A DNA stretch of 64,000 nucleotides from an archaeon (GTDB lineage: Archaea; Thermoproteota; Nitrososphaeria; Nitrososphaerales; Gagatemarchaeaceae), in the NCBI GenBank assembly GCA_021827865.1, contig JAKAUC010000009.1:124001-188000 (forward strand), read 5' to 3'. A model generated the notes under the pieces. It saw only the letters and a program-made list of their open reading frames with translations. It had not been told where the DNA came from and searched no databases. Shown here piece by piece: positions 1 to 8,599 of this stretch (position 1 is its first letter; the number at the start of each line of letters is the position of its first letter). Made by a program: the position numbers and the translations under genes.

Positions 1-387
1 CTCCATCACGGCGAAGAAGTGGGACCTCAGCATTATGGCCCTGTCCCCGGAGTTCCAGGCCAGGGGGAAGTTCAGGGTGTCCGTTATCAGCCCCTTGTGG
101 GCCTCCACCACCTCGACGCCCCGGACGTAGCTGGAGCCCTCGACGGCTTTCTTCAGGTCCTCGGGGCCCGGCCTCCCTTCGGTCGCCTCCACGAAGAAGC
201 TGCACCTCCCCTGGGGCCCCCCCTCGGGGCTGGAGATGAACCCGGAAAGGATGCTGAACTTCCCCTTCTCCAGTCGGTCCGAGAGGCTGGCCAGGGCGCC
301 GACCTCGTGCCTCAGCTGGACCGCCACGAGGAAGAGCTTCCGCCCCCCTTCCCGCTGGAATACGATTACCTCCTTCTTGGTCCCCAT
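1..387 (-). CDS. ACT-like domain protein, C-terminus beyond left edge
   Basis: The frame is open from ATG at 387 to the first base of the window, so the 3' end is missing; at least 129 residues are present. After a short lysine-rich start it reads LFLVAVQLRHEVGALASLSD, the beta-alpha opening of ACT-type ligand-binding domains, followed by an alternating strand/helix pattern (CSFFVEATEG, VRGVEVVEAH). ACT domains bind amino acids or other small ligands and regulate enzymes or transcription. A TATA-like box (CATTAA, read on the minus strand near 421) lies about 30 bases upstream of the ATG. The ligand and any C-terminal fusion cannot be seen. The ACT assignment comes from pattern only. Confidence 0.6.
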   Translation of the reverse strand, partial: MGTKKEVIVFQREGGRKLFLVAVQLRHEVGALASLSDRLEKGKFSILSGFISSPEGGPQGRCSFFVEATEGRPGPEDLKKAVEGSSYVRGVEVVEAHKGLITDTLNFPLAWNSGDRAIMLRSHFFAVME

Positions 388-491
388 GGTCGGCCGCGGC
401 TGTAGGACGCGTGAGTCGGGTTAATGCTTTTCGCCGGGGGGGCCCTATCCCACTCCCCTCCCCATTTGCCAGCCTGGACCGACCCGCCGGG

Positions 492-1586
492 TCAGTCCCC
501 CCGTCCGAGGACAGCCCGGAAGGAGTAAGCCAGGGACGCGAGGACGGCCAGGGCCGGGCCCAGGGTGGAAGCGGCCCCCCCCTGGATGCTGGGGGCCACC
601 AGCAGCGGCTGGAAGAAGAAGCTCAGGGCCCCCGCCGAGGAGAGGTATCCGACCCCCCAGTAGGCTGCAACGTAGCCCAGGGCGCCGCAGGCAGCGGCGA
701 GGGGGACCGACGCCCCCGCCAGCCAGAGGAAGCGCCTCCGCCTCCCCATCCCCAGTGCGGCCAGGGTGTCGGAGGTGGGGCCGGCCCCCTGCAGCCAGTA
801 GGCGGTGGCGAAGTAGACGGCGAAGAGGGACACGGCGAGGACAAGGATGTCCAGGGAGGAGAGGACAGACTGGACGATGCCTGCCCCGCCGGCGAGCTCG
901 GTCGCCAGGGACGGGGAGCCCCCCTGGGGCTCTATGGACACCAGTATGGAGTAGGGGGCCAGCTGCAGCTGCTGGACGTAGGGGTTCGAAGGCTTCGGCG
1001 CCCCCCCGCCGCCGGCCCCGAGCGCCGCCAGCATCGCCGGCTCGCTGAAGACAGCCGGGTCGACCTTGAGCCTGAGGAACGTCGCCTGGTCAGGGGAGAG
1101 CCCCCGGAGGGACCTGGCGGTGCTCAGGGTCGTGAGGATCTCGGAGTCGAAGGGGGTCCCCGCAGAGACGATCCCGACGACCTTCAGCGCGGCCGAGGAG
1201 TCGGCCAGGACCCCGGAGACCGCCAGCGTCTCCCCCACCTTCACCCCCGCCACCCTGGCCAGCTGGGCTCCCACCAGGGCGGTCCCGTTGCCGAAGGCCG
1301 CGGCGCTCCCGGCCACGACCGACGTCGGCTGCATTGCGGAGAAGTCCGCGTAGTCAACTCCCCTGACCACGGCGACGCTCCCCCCCGACTCCACCGGGGC
1401 GTACACCTCGAAGCTGTAGGCGAGGACCCCCGGGACCCTGGTGGCGTTCATCGCCTGCGCGAGGCCGATGGCTCCGGTCTCCGGGACCCTCCCCCCGCTG
1501 GATACCACCACCACGTCCTTCCCGGCCCCCGGTGCCGCGAGGAAGGCGCCGGCAGACCCCGAAAGGAGGAAGGAGGTGGACGACAT
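492..1586 (-). CDS. FtsX-type ABC permease, distal half of a gene split by an in-frame TAG
   Basis: This part has a large extracytoplasmic domain (MacB/FtsX 'periplasmic core' style, about residues 20-210) followed by three membrane helices near the C-terminus, the FtsX permease arrangement. The first ATG (1586) falls inside a hydrophobic stretch. The open frame continues 24 codons upstream, beginning with an arginine-rich segment (TLRRVTRWRELGG) and a membrane helix, up to a TAG at 1661-1659. That TAG is the stop of the next gene upstream in exactly the same frame. The two pieces together would form a normal two-domain FtsX permease of about 576 residues. Either this piece reinitiates internally, the gene is broken, or the TAG is a sequence error. 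No partner ATPase lies beside it. Confidence 0.7.
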   Translation of the reverse strand: MSSTSFLLSGSAGAFLAAPGAGKDVVVVSSGGRVPETGAIGLAQAMNATRVPGVLAYSFEVYAPVESGGSVAVVRGVDYADFSAMQPTSVVAGSAAAFGNGTALVGAQLARVAGVKVGETLAVSGVLADSSAALKVVGIVSAGTPFDSEILTTLSTARSLRGLSPDQATFLRLKVDPAVFSEPAMLAALGAGGGGAPKPSNPYVQQLQLAPYSILVSIEPQGGSPSLATELAGGAGIVQSVLSSLDILVLAVSLFAVYFATAYWLQGAGPTSDTLAALGMGRRRRFLWLAGASVPLAAACGALGYVAAYWGVGYLSSAGALSFFFQPLLVAPSIQGGAASTLGPALAVLASLAYSFRAVLGRGD

Positions 1587-1658
1587 GGCGACCGAAAGGA
1601 GGAGGACGACCGCGAGGAGACCCCCCAGCTCCCTCCACCTGGTGACCCGCCTTAGCGT

Positions 1659-2222
1659 CTAGGGCCCCCTCCAGGTCCTCGAGGAGAGCCCCGCCCCGGC
1701 CCCTCCCAGCAGGACGGCGGACAGGGCCAGCGCCGCCGTCGTCCCCAGCGAGGCAGGGGTGAGCTCCGGGACGTAGTAGGGGGCGCCGGCCAGGACCACT
1801 GCCGCACGGAAGACCACCTGGGCCGCGACCACGCCCAGGGAGACGCCGAGGGCCAGCGAGAGGGCCCCCAGCAGGAGTGTCCTGAGGGCAAGGAGCCTGG
1901 CCGTCGCCGAGGGGGGCGCCCCCAGGTCGGAGAGGAGCCTCCCGGAGCCCGCGAACTCCCTGGCGTAGCCTGCGGAGACGACGAAGGCGGCGGCGGCCGT
2001 CAGGGCCCAGACAGGGACCAGCCAGGCGGAGAGGAGGGTCCCCACCTCGCCGAGGAACGAGGAGACGAGGAGGGCTCCGGCGCCGCCGACCGGGGGGACC
2101 GCCTCGGTCACGAGGCTGTCGAGGGCCAGGGACCCGGCCAGGAGCGCGACCAGGGACGCCAGGGCGAGCATCCTCGCCACGAAGGAGGGGGGGTGCCCCA
2201 GCGAGAGGCGGACGCTCATCAA
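1659..2222 (-). CDS. FtsX-type ABC permease, proximal half ending at in-frame TAG
   Basis: The protein is 187 residues, starting at TTG 2222 or ATG 2219. It has an N-terminal membrane helix (FVARMLALASLVALLAGSLA), a short extracytoplasmic loop and three helices with the cytosolic link YAREFAGSGRLLSDLGAPPS typical of FtsX domains, where arginine- and glycine-rich coupling loops touch the ATPase. It ends SSRTWRGP-stop, and the same frame resumes at once with the distal half. A TATA-like box (2253-2258 read on the minus strand) sits about 30 bases upstream. FtsX permeases move lipids or peptides or transmit mechanical force with an ATPase; none is adjacent here, so the substrate is unknown. Confidence 0.65.
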   Translation of the reverse strand: MMSVRLSLGHPPSFVARMLALASLVALLAGSLALDSLVTEAVPPVGGAGALLVSSFLGEVGTLLSAWLVPVWALTAAAAFVVSAGYAREFAGSGRLLSDLGAPPSATARLLALRTLLLGALSLALGVSLGVVAAQVVFRAAVVLAGAPYYVPELTPASLGTTAALALSAVLLGGAGAGLSSRTWRGP

Positions 2223-2249
2223 ATCTTGGACTGTCGGCGCCGGGCCCCC

Positions 2250-2294
2250 GGGGTTAATGCGTCTTTGCCCAGGAGGGAGCCGCCCGTTAAATCC
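2250..2294. promoter_or_regulatory. Divergent promoter region with two TATA-like boxes
   Basis: GTTAAT at 2253-2258 reads as ATTAAC on the minus strand, about 30 bases before the FtsX-type start at 2222. GTTAAATC at 2286-2293 lies about 27 bases before TTG 2317 of the DMT exporter. Both distances fit archaeal TATA-to-start spacing for leaderless messages. Confidence 0.45.
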
Positions 2295-2316
2295 AGCCCA
2301 CGGCAGCCTGCAGCCG

Positions 2317-3237
2317 TTGGGACAGGGGAGGGCGGGGCGGGGGACAGCCTACGCGGTCGCGCTGCTGGTGACCGCGCTCTGGTCGTCGTCATTCGTCCTG
2401 ATCAAGTGGGGGCTCGCCGACATACCACCGCTCTACTTCGCCACCCTCAGGTACGCCCTCGCCTTCGCGATCCTCCTCGCGATCATGGCGGCCACCCGGG
2501 GGAGGCGGAAGGAGCCGCTCCCGGCGGGGCGGAGGAGGTGGGCCCTCCTCACGGTGGCGGGGGTAGCCGGGTACACCGTGGCCCAGGGCTTCCAGTACGT
2601 CGGCCTCTACTACCTCCCGGCGGTCACCACCAGCCTGATCCTCAACTTCACCCCGTTCTTCGTCCTGCTGCTTGGGGCGAGCTTCCTCGACGAGAGGGTG
2701 TCGGTCGCCCAGGTGGGGGCGCTGGGGGTGGCGGTCCTCGGGGCCATGGTCTACTTCAGCGCCAAGGCGAGCGGGGGAGGGGATTGGTTCGGGGTCCTCG
2801 TGGTGGCCTCCTCGGGGGCTGGCTGGGCGGTCTACGTCGCGGTGGTGAGGAAGATACAGAAGTCCGGGGCCATGGGCTCCCTGAGCCTGACGACCATCAC
2901 CATGGGGGCCGGGGTCGCGGGGATGGTCGTCCTGTCGGCTGCCTTCGGGGAGTACGCCCCCCTCAGCGCCGCGGGGGCGGCCACGGTGGTGGTCCTCGCG
3001 GTGGCGAACACGGCCTTCGCGTTCCTCGCGTGGAACTGGACCCTGAAGGCCATCCCCGCCTACGAGCTGACCGTCCTCCAGGACCTGATGCTCGTCGAGA
3101 TAGCTGTCTTCTCCCTGGTCTTCCTCGGGGAGGTGATCACCCCGGCGATGTACGCCGGGATCGCGCTGGTCCTCGCGGGGGTGGTCCTCGTCCAGCTGAT
3201 GGTGAGGCGCCCCGGCGCGCAGAAGCCAGGTTTTTAA
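2317..3237 (+). CDS. DMT-superfamily (EamA) transporter
   Basis: An integral membrane protein with about ten helices arranged as two EamA repeats. The first repeat holds the typical WSSSFVLIKWGL and PPLYFATLRYALAF, and the second begins near residue 155. Drug/metabolite transporters of this group export amino acids, metabolites or drugs; the substrate cannot be told. I chose TTG 2317 because a TATA-like GTTAAATC lies about 27 bases upstream. The ATG at 2257 overlaps another TATA-like box and would add about 20 residues (glycine/proline-rich) with no family counterpart. The next gene follows after 25 bases behind its own TATA-like TTTTTAAC. Confidence 0.85.
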   Translation: MGQGRAGRGTAYAVALLVTALWSSSFVLIKWGLADIPPLYFATLRYALAFAILLAIMAATRGRRKEPLPAGRRRWALLTVAGVAGYTVAQGFQYVGLYYLPAVTTSLILNFTPFFVLLLGASFLDERVSVAQVGALGVAVLGAMVYFSAKASGGGDWFGVLVVASSGAGWAVYVAVVRKIQKSGAMGSLSLTTITMGAGVAGMVVLSAAFGEYAPLSAAGAATVVVLAVANTAFAFLAWNWTLKAIPAYELTVLQDLMLVEIAVFSLVFLGEVITPAMYAGIALVLAGVVLVQLMVRRPGAQKPGF

Positions 3238-3262
3238 CGAGGGCGGCGGCCCGGGGTGAGCC

Positions 3263-3772
3263 GTGGCCGGCAGGCTGGTGATATTCTGCGGCATCCCGGG
3301 GAGCGGCAAGACGAGCGTCGCCCGGCTCGTGGCCGCCGGGAGCGGCCGGGCCGTCCATCTGCAGACCGACGCCATGAGGGAGGCCATACCCAACCCTGAC
3401 TACACCCTGGAGGAGTCCGAGTTCGTCTACGGGGCCTGCGTAGCCGCAGCCAGGACCGCCCTGGACGCGGGGTACGACGTCGTCCTGGACGGGACCTTCG
3501 GGAGCAGGAGGCGGAGGGAGAAGTCCCTGGCCGCCCTCGACGGCCACTACGACGAGGTCACGTTCGTGAGGGTAGTCTGCGACGAGGAGACGGCCCTGAG
3601 GAGGAACAGCCAGAGGGAGAGGGTGGTCCCCCCGGAGAGGCTGGCTGGGATAGCGTCGTCCTTCGAGGCCCCGCCCGGGGCCCTGGAGGTGGACACGTCG
3701 AGGATGACCCCGGCCGAAGCGGCGGAGCGGGTCCTGGCCGCGCTCTCCTACCCCTTGGTCCCGCCCGAGTAG
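3263..3772 (+). CDS. Small P-loop kinase (AAA_33 / zeta-toxin-like fold)
   Basis: A 169-residue cytosolic protein with Walker A GIPGSGKTS at residues 10-18, a D-rich strand YDVVLDGTFG acting as the second substrate/ATP-side motif, and a lid region RRREKSLAAL. Family members phosphorylate nucleosides, tRNA, sugars or antibiotics, so the substrate is open. It starts at GTG 3263, 26 bases after the centre of TTTTTAAC (3231-3238), which indicates a leaderless message. Its last 25 bases overlap the convergent end of the ABC permease gene, so the two transcripts overlap tail to tail. Confidence 0.75.
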   Translation: MAGRLVIFCGIPGSGKTSVARLVAAGSGRAVHLQTDAMREAIPNPDYTLEESEFVYGACVAAARTALDAGYDVVLDGTFGSRRRREKSLAALDGHYDEVTFVRVVCDEETALRRNSQRERVVPPERLAGIASSFEAPPGALEVDTSRMTPAEAAERVLAALSYPLVPPE

Positions 3773-5490
3773 AGCCCCTTCAGCAGGTAGCTCTGGGCGA
3801 CCAGGGAGAGGATTATGACAGGTATCGCGAGTATGATCCCGGAGGAGGCGAGCTGGGTCCAGACGTTGTTGGAGATGGTCCCCCCGGTGCTGTCGGGGTC
3901 GAAGAGGATGGCGAAGGTGGTGACCGTGTTCGAGCCCACGGTGGAGAAGCCGAAGGACCATGGGGTCTGGGAGAGGACCAGGGGGAAGAGGAGGAGGTGC
4001 CACGAGAAGATGAAGGCCACCATCCCCGCGGCTATGAGCCCCGGCCTCGCCAGGGGCATGACTATGGAGAAGAAGGAGCGGATCCTCGAGTAGCCGTCGA
4101 CCAGGGCCGCCTCCTCGTACTGCCTGGGGAGGGAGTTGTAGAAGTTGGTCATGGTCCAGACGACGAAGGGGATGGTGAACAGCGGCTCGGTGAGTATCAG
4201 GGCCCACCAGGTGTTGAGGAGCCCCAGGTTGACTATGATGTAGAAGGCCCCGTAGACGAAGACGATGGACGGGAGGGAGAAGACGTAGATCATCAGCCCG
4301 AGGAGGGCCTTCCGGCCGTCCCTGGCTATGGTGTAGGCGGCCGGGGCCGCCAGGAGGATTGTGATGGCGGTGACAGCGCAGGCGACCGCCAGGGTGGTGA
4401 TGATCTCCGGCATCGCCTGGCTGACGGTGGAGAGGAAGACCCCGGTGATTATCTTGGTCGGGTAGAGGATCGGCGGGAGTAGGTAGTCCAGGGACTGGGG
4501 CCTGAAGGCGACGAGGAACATCCAGTAGACAGGGAAGAGGACGAAGACCGAGGCGAGGGCGACGACGGCGTAGATGACGAACTTGAAGGGGGCGCCGGGG
4601 AGCCGCGGGAAGCTGGGGCGTGGGAGCCGGGGGAGGCGCCTCTTCCCCTCCCCGGGGCGGCCGATGGTTGTCCTGACCAGGAGCAGCCCGGGGATGCTCG
4701 CCAGGAGCGCCAGGAATATCGCCGCGGCTATCCCCTGGGACGAGAGCCCCACGTAGAACATCTCGGCGTAGGCGTAGACCACCAGGGTCGCCATGGTGAC
4801 GGGGGGGACGCCGCCGGCCCCGCTGAGGATGAAGGGGAGGTCGAAGTTCCCGAAGGCGAGTATCATCGTCATCAGGAAGGCGGTGACCACGGCCCCCTTC
4901 GCCAGGGGGAGGGCGACCGAGGAGTAGTAGTCCCACATCCCCATCCCGTCGACGTTGGCCGCCTCCTTCACCTGCTTGGGGACCGAGGTGAGCCCCGCGA
5001 GGACTATGAGGAAGGCCAGGGGGATGGCGGCCCAGACGCTGACCAGGGTGAGGGAGTAGAGCTGCAGGGACGGGCCCATCCAGTCGACGATGGGGAGGCC
5101 GACGGCCTTCAGGATCGGGTCTATGGGGCCGTAGCCCGGGTTGAACAGCGTCGCCCAGATCAGGGCGCTGGCTGTGAACGGGATCATGTACGGGAGGTAG
5201 GCGACCAGGGAGAAGATGCGCTTCCCCCGCCTGCGGCTGTCGACGAATATGGCGAAGGCGATGCCTGTGGCCAGGGAGAAGACGGCGGTCCCCACCGAGA
5301 AGAAGAGGGTGTTGTAGACGACCTCGTTGAAGTCGGTGAGCTGGAAGAGCCGGACGTAGGAGCCGAAGTCCGAGCTCGGGGCTGAGAGGACGACTGAGAT
5401 CAGGAGCGGGACCAGGGCGAAGCCTACGAGATAGGCGGCGGCCGGGATGTAGAAGACCCTGCTGGAGAGGAAGTCTCCTAGCCGGGACAT
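3748..5490 (-). CDS. Fused MalF-MalG-like sugar ABC permease
   Basis: A 580-residue membrane protein that joins two binding-protein-dependent permease domains. Each half has about six helices and its own ATPase-coupling EAA loop: EAANVDGMGMWDYY in the first half and EEAALVDGYSRIRSFF in the second. A charged, proline-rich linker (about residues 280-300) separates them. In most sugar importers the two halves are separate MalF- and MalG-type proteins. The gene starts 4 bases after the ATPase stop and is the last of the three-gene import operon, so both transmembrane half-channels come from one chain. The sugar is unknown. Its 3' end overlaps the convergent kinase gene. Confidence 0.9.
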   Translation of the reverse strand: MSRLGDFLSSRVFYIPAAAYLVGFALVPLLISVVLSAPSSDFGSYVRLFQLTDFNEVVYNTLFFSVGTAVFSLATGIAFAIFVDSRRRGKRIFSLVAYLPYMIPFTASALIWATLFNPGYGPIDPILKAVGLPIVDWMGPSLQLYSLTLVSVWAAIPLAFLIVLAGLTSVPKQVKEAANVDGMGMWDYYSSVALPLAKGAVVTAFLMTMILAFGNFDLPFILSGAGGVPPVTMATLVVYAYAEMFYVGLSSQGIAAAIFLALLASIPGLLLVRTTIGRPGEGKRRLPRLPRPSFPRLPGAPFKFVIYAVVALASVFVLFPVYWMFLVAFRPQSLDYLLPPILYPTKIITGVFLSTVSQAMPEIITTLAVACAVTAITILLAAPAAYTIARDGRKALLGLMIYVFSLPSIVFVYGAFYIIVNLGLLNTWWALILTEPLFTIPFVVWTMTNFYNSLPRQYEEAALVDGYSRIRSFFSIVMPLARPGLIAAGMVAFIFSWHLLLFPLVLSQTPWSFGFSTVGSNTVTTFAILFDPDSTGGTISNNVWTQLASSGIILAIPVIILSLVAQSYLLKGLYSGGTKG

Positions 5491-5494
5491 GAGG

Positions 5495-6559
5495 TCACCG
5501 GGACCCCCCTGCGAGCACCCTGACCGCCCCGGGGAGGACGGCGAACCTGACCTTCTGCCCTATCTGCAGGCCCCCGGCCTCCTGGACTATGGACCTGACC
5601 TCGACCCCTCCGACCTTCAGGTACACCACCGTCTCCCTCCCCGCGAACTCCAGGGCCGTGACCTCCGCGCCGTTGGGCCCCGACCCCAGGGTCATGCTCT
5701 CGGGCCTGATCCCGACGCGATACTCCCCGTCCTTCATGCCGTCGACGGGGATGAACAGCGGGGAGGAGGCGCCGTTGGCCACGGCGACAGTCAGGACGTT
5801 GAGGGGGGGGCTCCCGATGAAGGTGGCCGTGAACTCGTCGGCCGGGGACGCATAGATCTCCTTCGGCGTCCCCACCTGGTGCACCTCCCCCTTCCCCACT
5901 ATGGCGACCCGGTCCGAGATGGAGAGGGCCTCGGACTGGTCGTGGGTGACGTAGATGGTGGTTATGCCGAACCTCCTCTGCACGTCCTTCAGGAACTTCC
6001 TGGAGGAGAACCTCAACTGGGCGTCGAGGTTGGAGAAGGGCTCGTCCAGGAGGAAGACGTCCGGCTTCTTCACCAGGGCCCTGGCCAGGGCGACCCTCTG
6101 CTGCTGCCCCCCGGAGACCTGGCCGGGCCTGCGGTCGACGGTCTCGCCAATGCCGAGGAGCTCGGCCATCTCTCTCGCCTCCTTCACCGCGTCGGCCTTC
6201 TTGACCCCCTTCACCAGCAGCGGGGAGGTGATGTTCTCCATCACCGTCTTGTTGGGGTAGAGGGCGTAGTCCTGGAAGACCATCCCCACGTTCCTCTTCG
6301 CCGGGCCCAGGGCGTCCACCGCCTTCCCGCCGATGTAGACGTGGCCCTTGTCCTGGGTCTCGAGGCCCGCTATTATCCTGAGGAGGGTCGTCTTCCCCGA
6401 CCCCGAGGGCCCGACCAGGGAGAAGAGCTCCCCGGCTGAGACTTCGAGCCCGACCCCGTCGAAAACTGTAACCTTGCCGAAGCGCTTCGAAATCCCTTCT
6501 AGCCTGACTCCCGTCCCCCTCTCGCCTGAGGGCGCAGCGGAAAAATCAGGGGCAGGCAC
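5495..6559 (-). CDS. Sugar ABC transporter ATPase (MalK/UgpC type)
   Basis: A 354-residue ATPase that powers the adjacent permease. Walker A GPSGSGKTT is at residues 50-58, the Q-loop FQDYALYPN near 95, the signature VSGGQQQR at 148-155, Walker B FLLDEP at 169-174 and the switch histidine in VTHDQ near 205. About 120 residues follow as a TOBE/OB regulatory domain, as in MalK-type ATPases. It lies 6 bases downstream of the binding-protein gene and 4 bases upstream of the permease, so it is clearly cotranscribed. Some MalK-type ATPases serve several importers. Confidence 0.93.
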   Translation of the reverse strand: MPAPDFSAAPSGERGTGVRLEGISKRFGKVTVFDGVGLEVSAGELFSLVGPSGSGKTTLLRIIAGLETQDKGHVYIGGKAVDALGPAKRNVGMVFQDYALYPNKTVMENITSPLLVKGVKKADAVKEAREMAELLGIGETVDRRPGQVSGGQQQRVALARALVKKPDVFLLDEPFSNLDAQLRFSSRKFLKDVQRRFGITTIYVTHDQSEALSISDRVAIVGKGEVHQVGTPKEIYASPADEFTATFIGSPPLNVLTVAVANGASSPLFIPVDGMKDGEYRVGIRPESMTLGSGPNGAEVTALEFAGRETVVYLKVGGVEVRSIVQEAGGLQIGQKVRFAVLPGAVRVLAGGSR

Positions 6560-6565
6560 TGCGAT

Positions 6566-7984
6566 TCAGCCTACGGCTGTTACCCACGACTGGGCGGCCG
6601 AATTCAGCGCCTGCTGTGCTGCAGATGTGCTGTTGGTGTTGCCCGTGAGGAAGCTGTAGACCGGCGTGTTGAAGGCCGGGATCAGCGTGGACGATGTGAT
6701 CGGGAGGTTGGGCGGATTGGCCCATCCGACGGACGCCGTGTCGAAGACGCTCTGGATCACGCTCCTCACCGGCTGCGAGAGGGTGGAGTCAGAGGTCAGG
6801 ATGGCGGTGGCCGCCTTGGATATGGGGAACTCGCCTGAGTAACTGTAGATCTGGGAGTTGATGGTCGGGGAGACGAGGTACTGGATGAACTCGGCCGCGA
6901 TGTTCTGGTTGGCCGAGTACTTGTTGATGGCGTAGAAGTCTGTCCCGGTCTCGGCATAGCCCCCCGGAAGGGTGGTGACGCCGATGGAGGACGAGATGTT
7001 CTTGGAGGAGAGGAGGGTGGAAGCGTCGGCTGTGAACATCAGGCTCCCTACCGCCTCGCCGGCCTGCAGCGGAGCGAAGACCGTCCCGTAGTTCACGGTG
7101 GTCCCTGCTGGCTGCGGGTCGTACTGCATGAGGTTGTACATCATCTGGAGGGCCTGGACGCCTGCCGTCCCGTTGAACGACGGGGCCGGGATGCCTTTGC
7201 TTCCCGCGAACCCGTTGAACATGATGTTGTAGTTCAGGAGGCCGCCCTGGGGGTTGTTCCCGCTGATGGTGTGGTCGTTCATGTAGTAGTACCCGAAGAT
7301 GGCTGGGTAGGTGTCGATTATGTCGTGACCCTCAGAGCCGTCGACTATGATCCCATAGGGGACGGTGTGGGTCTGGTGCACGAGGAAGTTGTCCACGTTG
7401 AGGACCGCCTGCCAGCTCGACCACGGTGGGCTGAGGCTGTAGCCGTATTCCTTCTGGAACGCGGCGTTCAGCGTCGGGTTGCTGAGCAGGGTCTTGTTGT
7501 AGAAGATGGAGAAGGTCGAGGAGTCGTAGGGCATCCCTATGAACTCCTTGGTCCCGTTGGGGAGCTGGTAGTATCCTCCGAAGTTAAGCTGCGCGGCTGG
7601 TATGTCAGAGGAGTTGAGTGCCACCTTCCCCTGGAGGTTCGTCACGTAGTTGGCGAAGCCGAGGGCGCTGGTGGACGTGAAGGTGATGATGTTGTAGGTG
7701 GGGGAGGCCGCCTTCAGCGAGGTCAGCTCCGTGGTGGTGTAGCTGCTGAATCCCTGGGCGGTCACCGAGATGTTGACCCCCGGGTGGCTGGCGTCGAACG
7801 AGGCCGCCGCCGCCTTCAGCCACGCGTTGGACGGGTCAGTGAAGGTGATGACGTTGAGCTTCACCGTCTTGGGTGCCGGGGCGCTGGTGTAGTAGAAGTA
7901 CACGCCTACGCCTGCGACAATGATTAGGATGATGACTATGGCTACGATGGCTGTGGTTCCTATTGCTCGTTTTTTCGTATACAA
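6566..7984 (-). CDS. Membrane-anchored extracellular solute-binding protein (family 1-like)
   Basis: The first gene of the sugar import operon. A short basic start (YTKKRAIG) and one membrane helix (TTAIVAIVIILIIVAGVGVY) anchor the protein; a linker and a two-lobe binding fold follow, with many asparagine glycosylation-type sites. The segment WSSWQAVLNV and the C-terminal VSPTINSQIY region resemble sugar-binding proteins of the MalE group. I prefer TTG 7984 because a strong TATA box (8011-8020) is centred about 30 bases upstream. The longer GTG start at 8008 is only a few bases from that box and would lie upstream of the transcript. Confidence 0.88.
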   Translation of the reverse strand: MYTKKRAIGTTAIVAIVIILIIVAGVGVYFYYTSAPAPKTVKLNVITFTDPSNAWLKAAAASFDASHPGVNISVTAQGFSSYTTTELTSLKAASPTYNIITFTSTSALGFANYVTNLQGKVALNSSDIPAAQLNFGGYYQLPNGTKEFIGMPYDSSTFSIFYNKTLLSNPTLNAAFQKEYGYSLSPPWSSWQAVLNVDNFLVHQTHTVPYGIIVDGSEGHDIIDTYPAIFGYYYMNDHTISGNNPQGGLLNYNIMFNGFAGSKGIPAPSFNGTAGVQALQMMYNLMQYDPQPAGTTVNYGTVFAPLQAGEAVGSLMFTADASTLLSSKNISSSIGVTTLPGGYAETGTDFYAINKYSANQNIAAEFIQYLVSPTINSQIYSYSGEFPISKAATAILTSDSTLSQPVRSVIQSVFDTASVGWANPPNLPITSSTLIPAFNTPVYSFLTGNTNSTSAAQQALNSAAQSWVTAVG

Positions 7985-8010
7985 ATGAGCAACCCCCCGC
8001 CCGTCCACCG

Positions 8011-8020
8011 GATATATTAC
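8011..8020 (-). promoter_or_regulatory. TATA box of the sugar ABC importer operon
   Basis: GTAATATATC on the minus strand is one of the clearest TATA boxes in the window. Its position sets the start of the binding-protein gene at TTG 7984 rather than GTG 8008. Confidence 0.6.
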
Positions 8021-8040
8021 GCTATGGGCTCACGGCCTTG

Positions 8041-8502
8041 TTAAATCTCCGGGGGCGGAGCAGGCCCATCTGGATGCGCGCCGCGGCCGAAGCGCGCCTT
8101 GACCCCGGGCCTGTCCAGGTAGAAGACCGCGGCGACTGAGACCAGGAGGTAGATTATCCCCGCCTGGAACTCGGAGTAGTCCCCGCTGTACTGGGCGACG
8201 AAGTAGGAGCCGAAGCCGACGGCGAAGACCATGTACGCCACCCCGAGGTATGAGCCCAGGGTCCACCCCCACCTCTTCCCGGCCAGGAGGCCGTAGGCTA
8301 TGACCACGGCCGCGCAGCCGACGGCGAAGAGTATGGCGAAGTAGGAGAGGAAGTCAGGGAAGCGCAGCGGGTCGAGGCCGTAGGACGAGATGAAGGAGTA
8401 GACCACGTTGAAGTCGTAGGCGGCTATCGCAGCCGTGTAGACCCCCGCGGCCGCCTCGACCAGGGCCAGGACCGTCACTCCGACGTGCCTGGGGGAGCTC
8501 AA
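8041..8502 (-). CDS. Four-helix membrane protein of unknown function
   Basis: A 153-residue protein with four membrane helices (about residues 6-28, 50-72, 78-98 and 110-130) and a charged, proline-rich C-terminal tail. No catalytic motif is visible and I do not recognise the family. It starts at TTG 8502, about 28 bases after CTTAAC (near 8530), in keeping with a leaderless message. It lies upstream of the sugar importer on the same strand but with a separate promoter between them, so a functional link is not implied. Confidence 0.65.
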   Translation of the reverse strand: MSSPRHVGVTVLALVEAAAGVYTAAIAAYDFNVVYSFISSYGLDPLRFPDFLSYFAILFAVGCAAVVIAYGLLAGKRWGWTLGSYLGVAYMVFAVGFGSYFVAQYSGDYSEFQAGIIYLLVSVAAVFYLDRPGVKARFGRGAHPDGPAPPPEI

Positions 8503-8599
8503 CTCCGTCGGTGGCGGCGCGGAGGCTAGTTAAGGGTGGCAGCCGCTGCGGCCCCGGGCCGGGGCTGGAAGTCCGGAGAGCAACACCCACGTGATGATT

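Noticed and set aside
411-1655. Long plus-strand open frame of 414 codons
   Set aside because: Antisense of the FtsX-type gene; Gly/Pro/Arg-rich with no domain pattern, an effect of high GC.
1659-1661. TAG as a pyrrolysine codon
   Set aside because: No methylamine methyltransferase context or Pyl genes in the window and no reason for Pyl in a permease; left as nonsense, split or error.
3137-4936. 599-codon open frame on the minus strand
   Set aside because: Same-strand shifted frame of the sugar permease, running past its stop into the kinase gene; composition is noise and real EAA loops are in the other frame.
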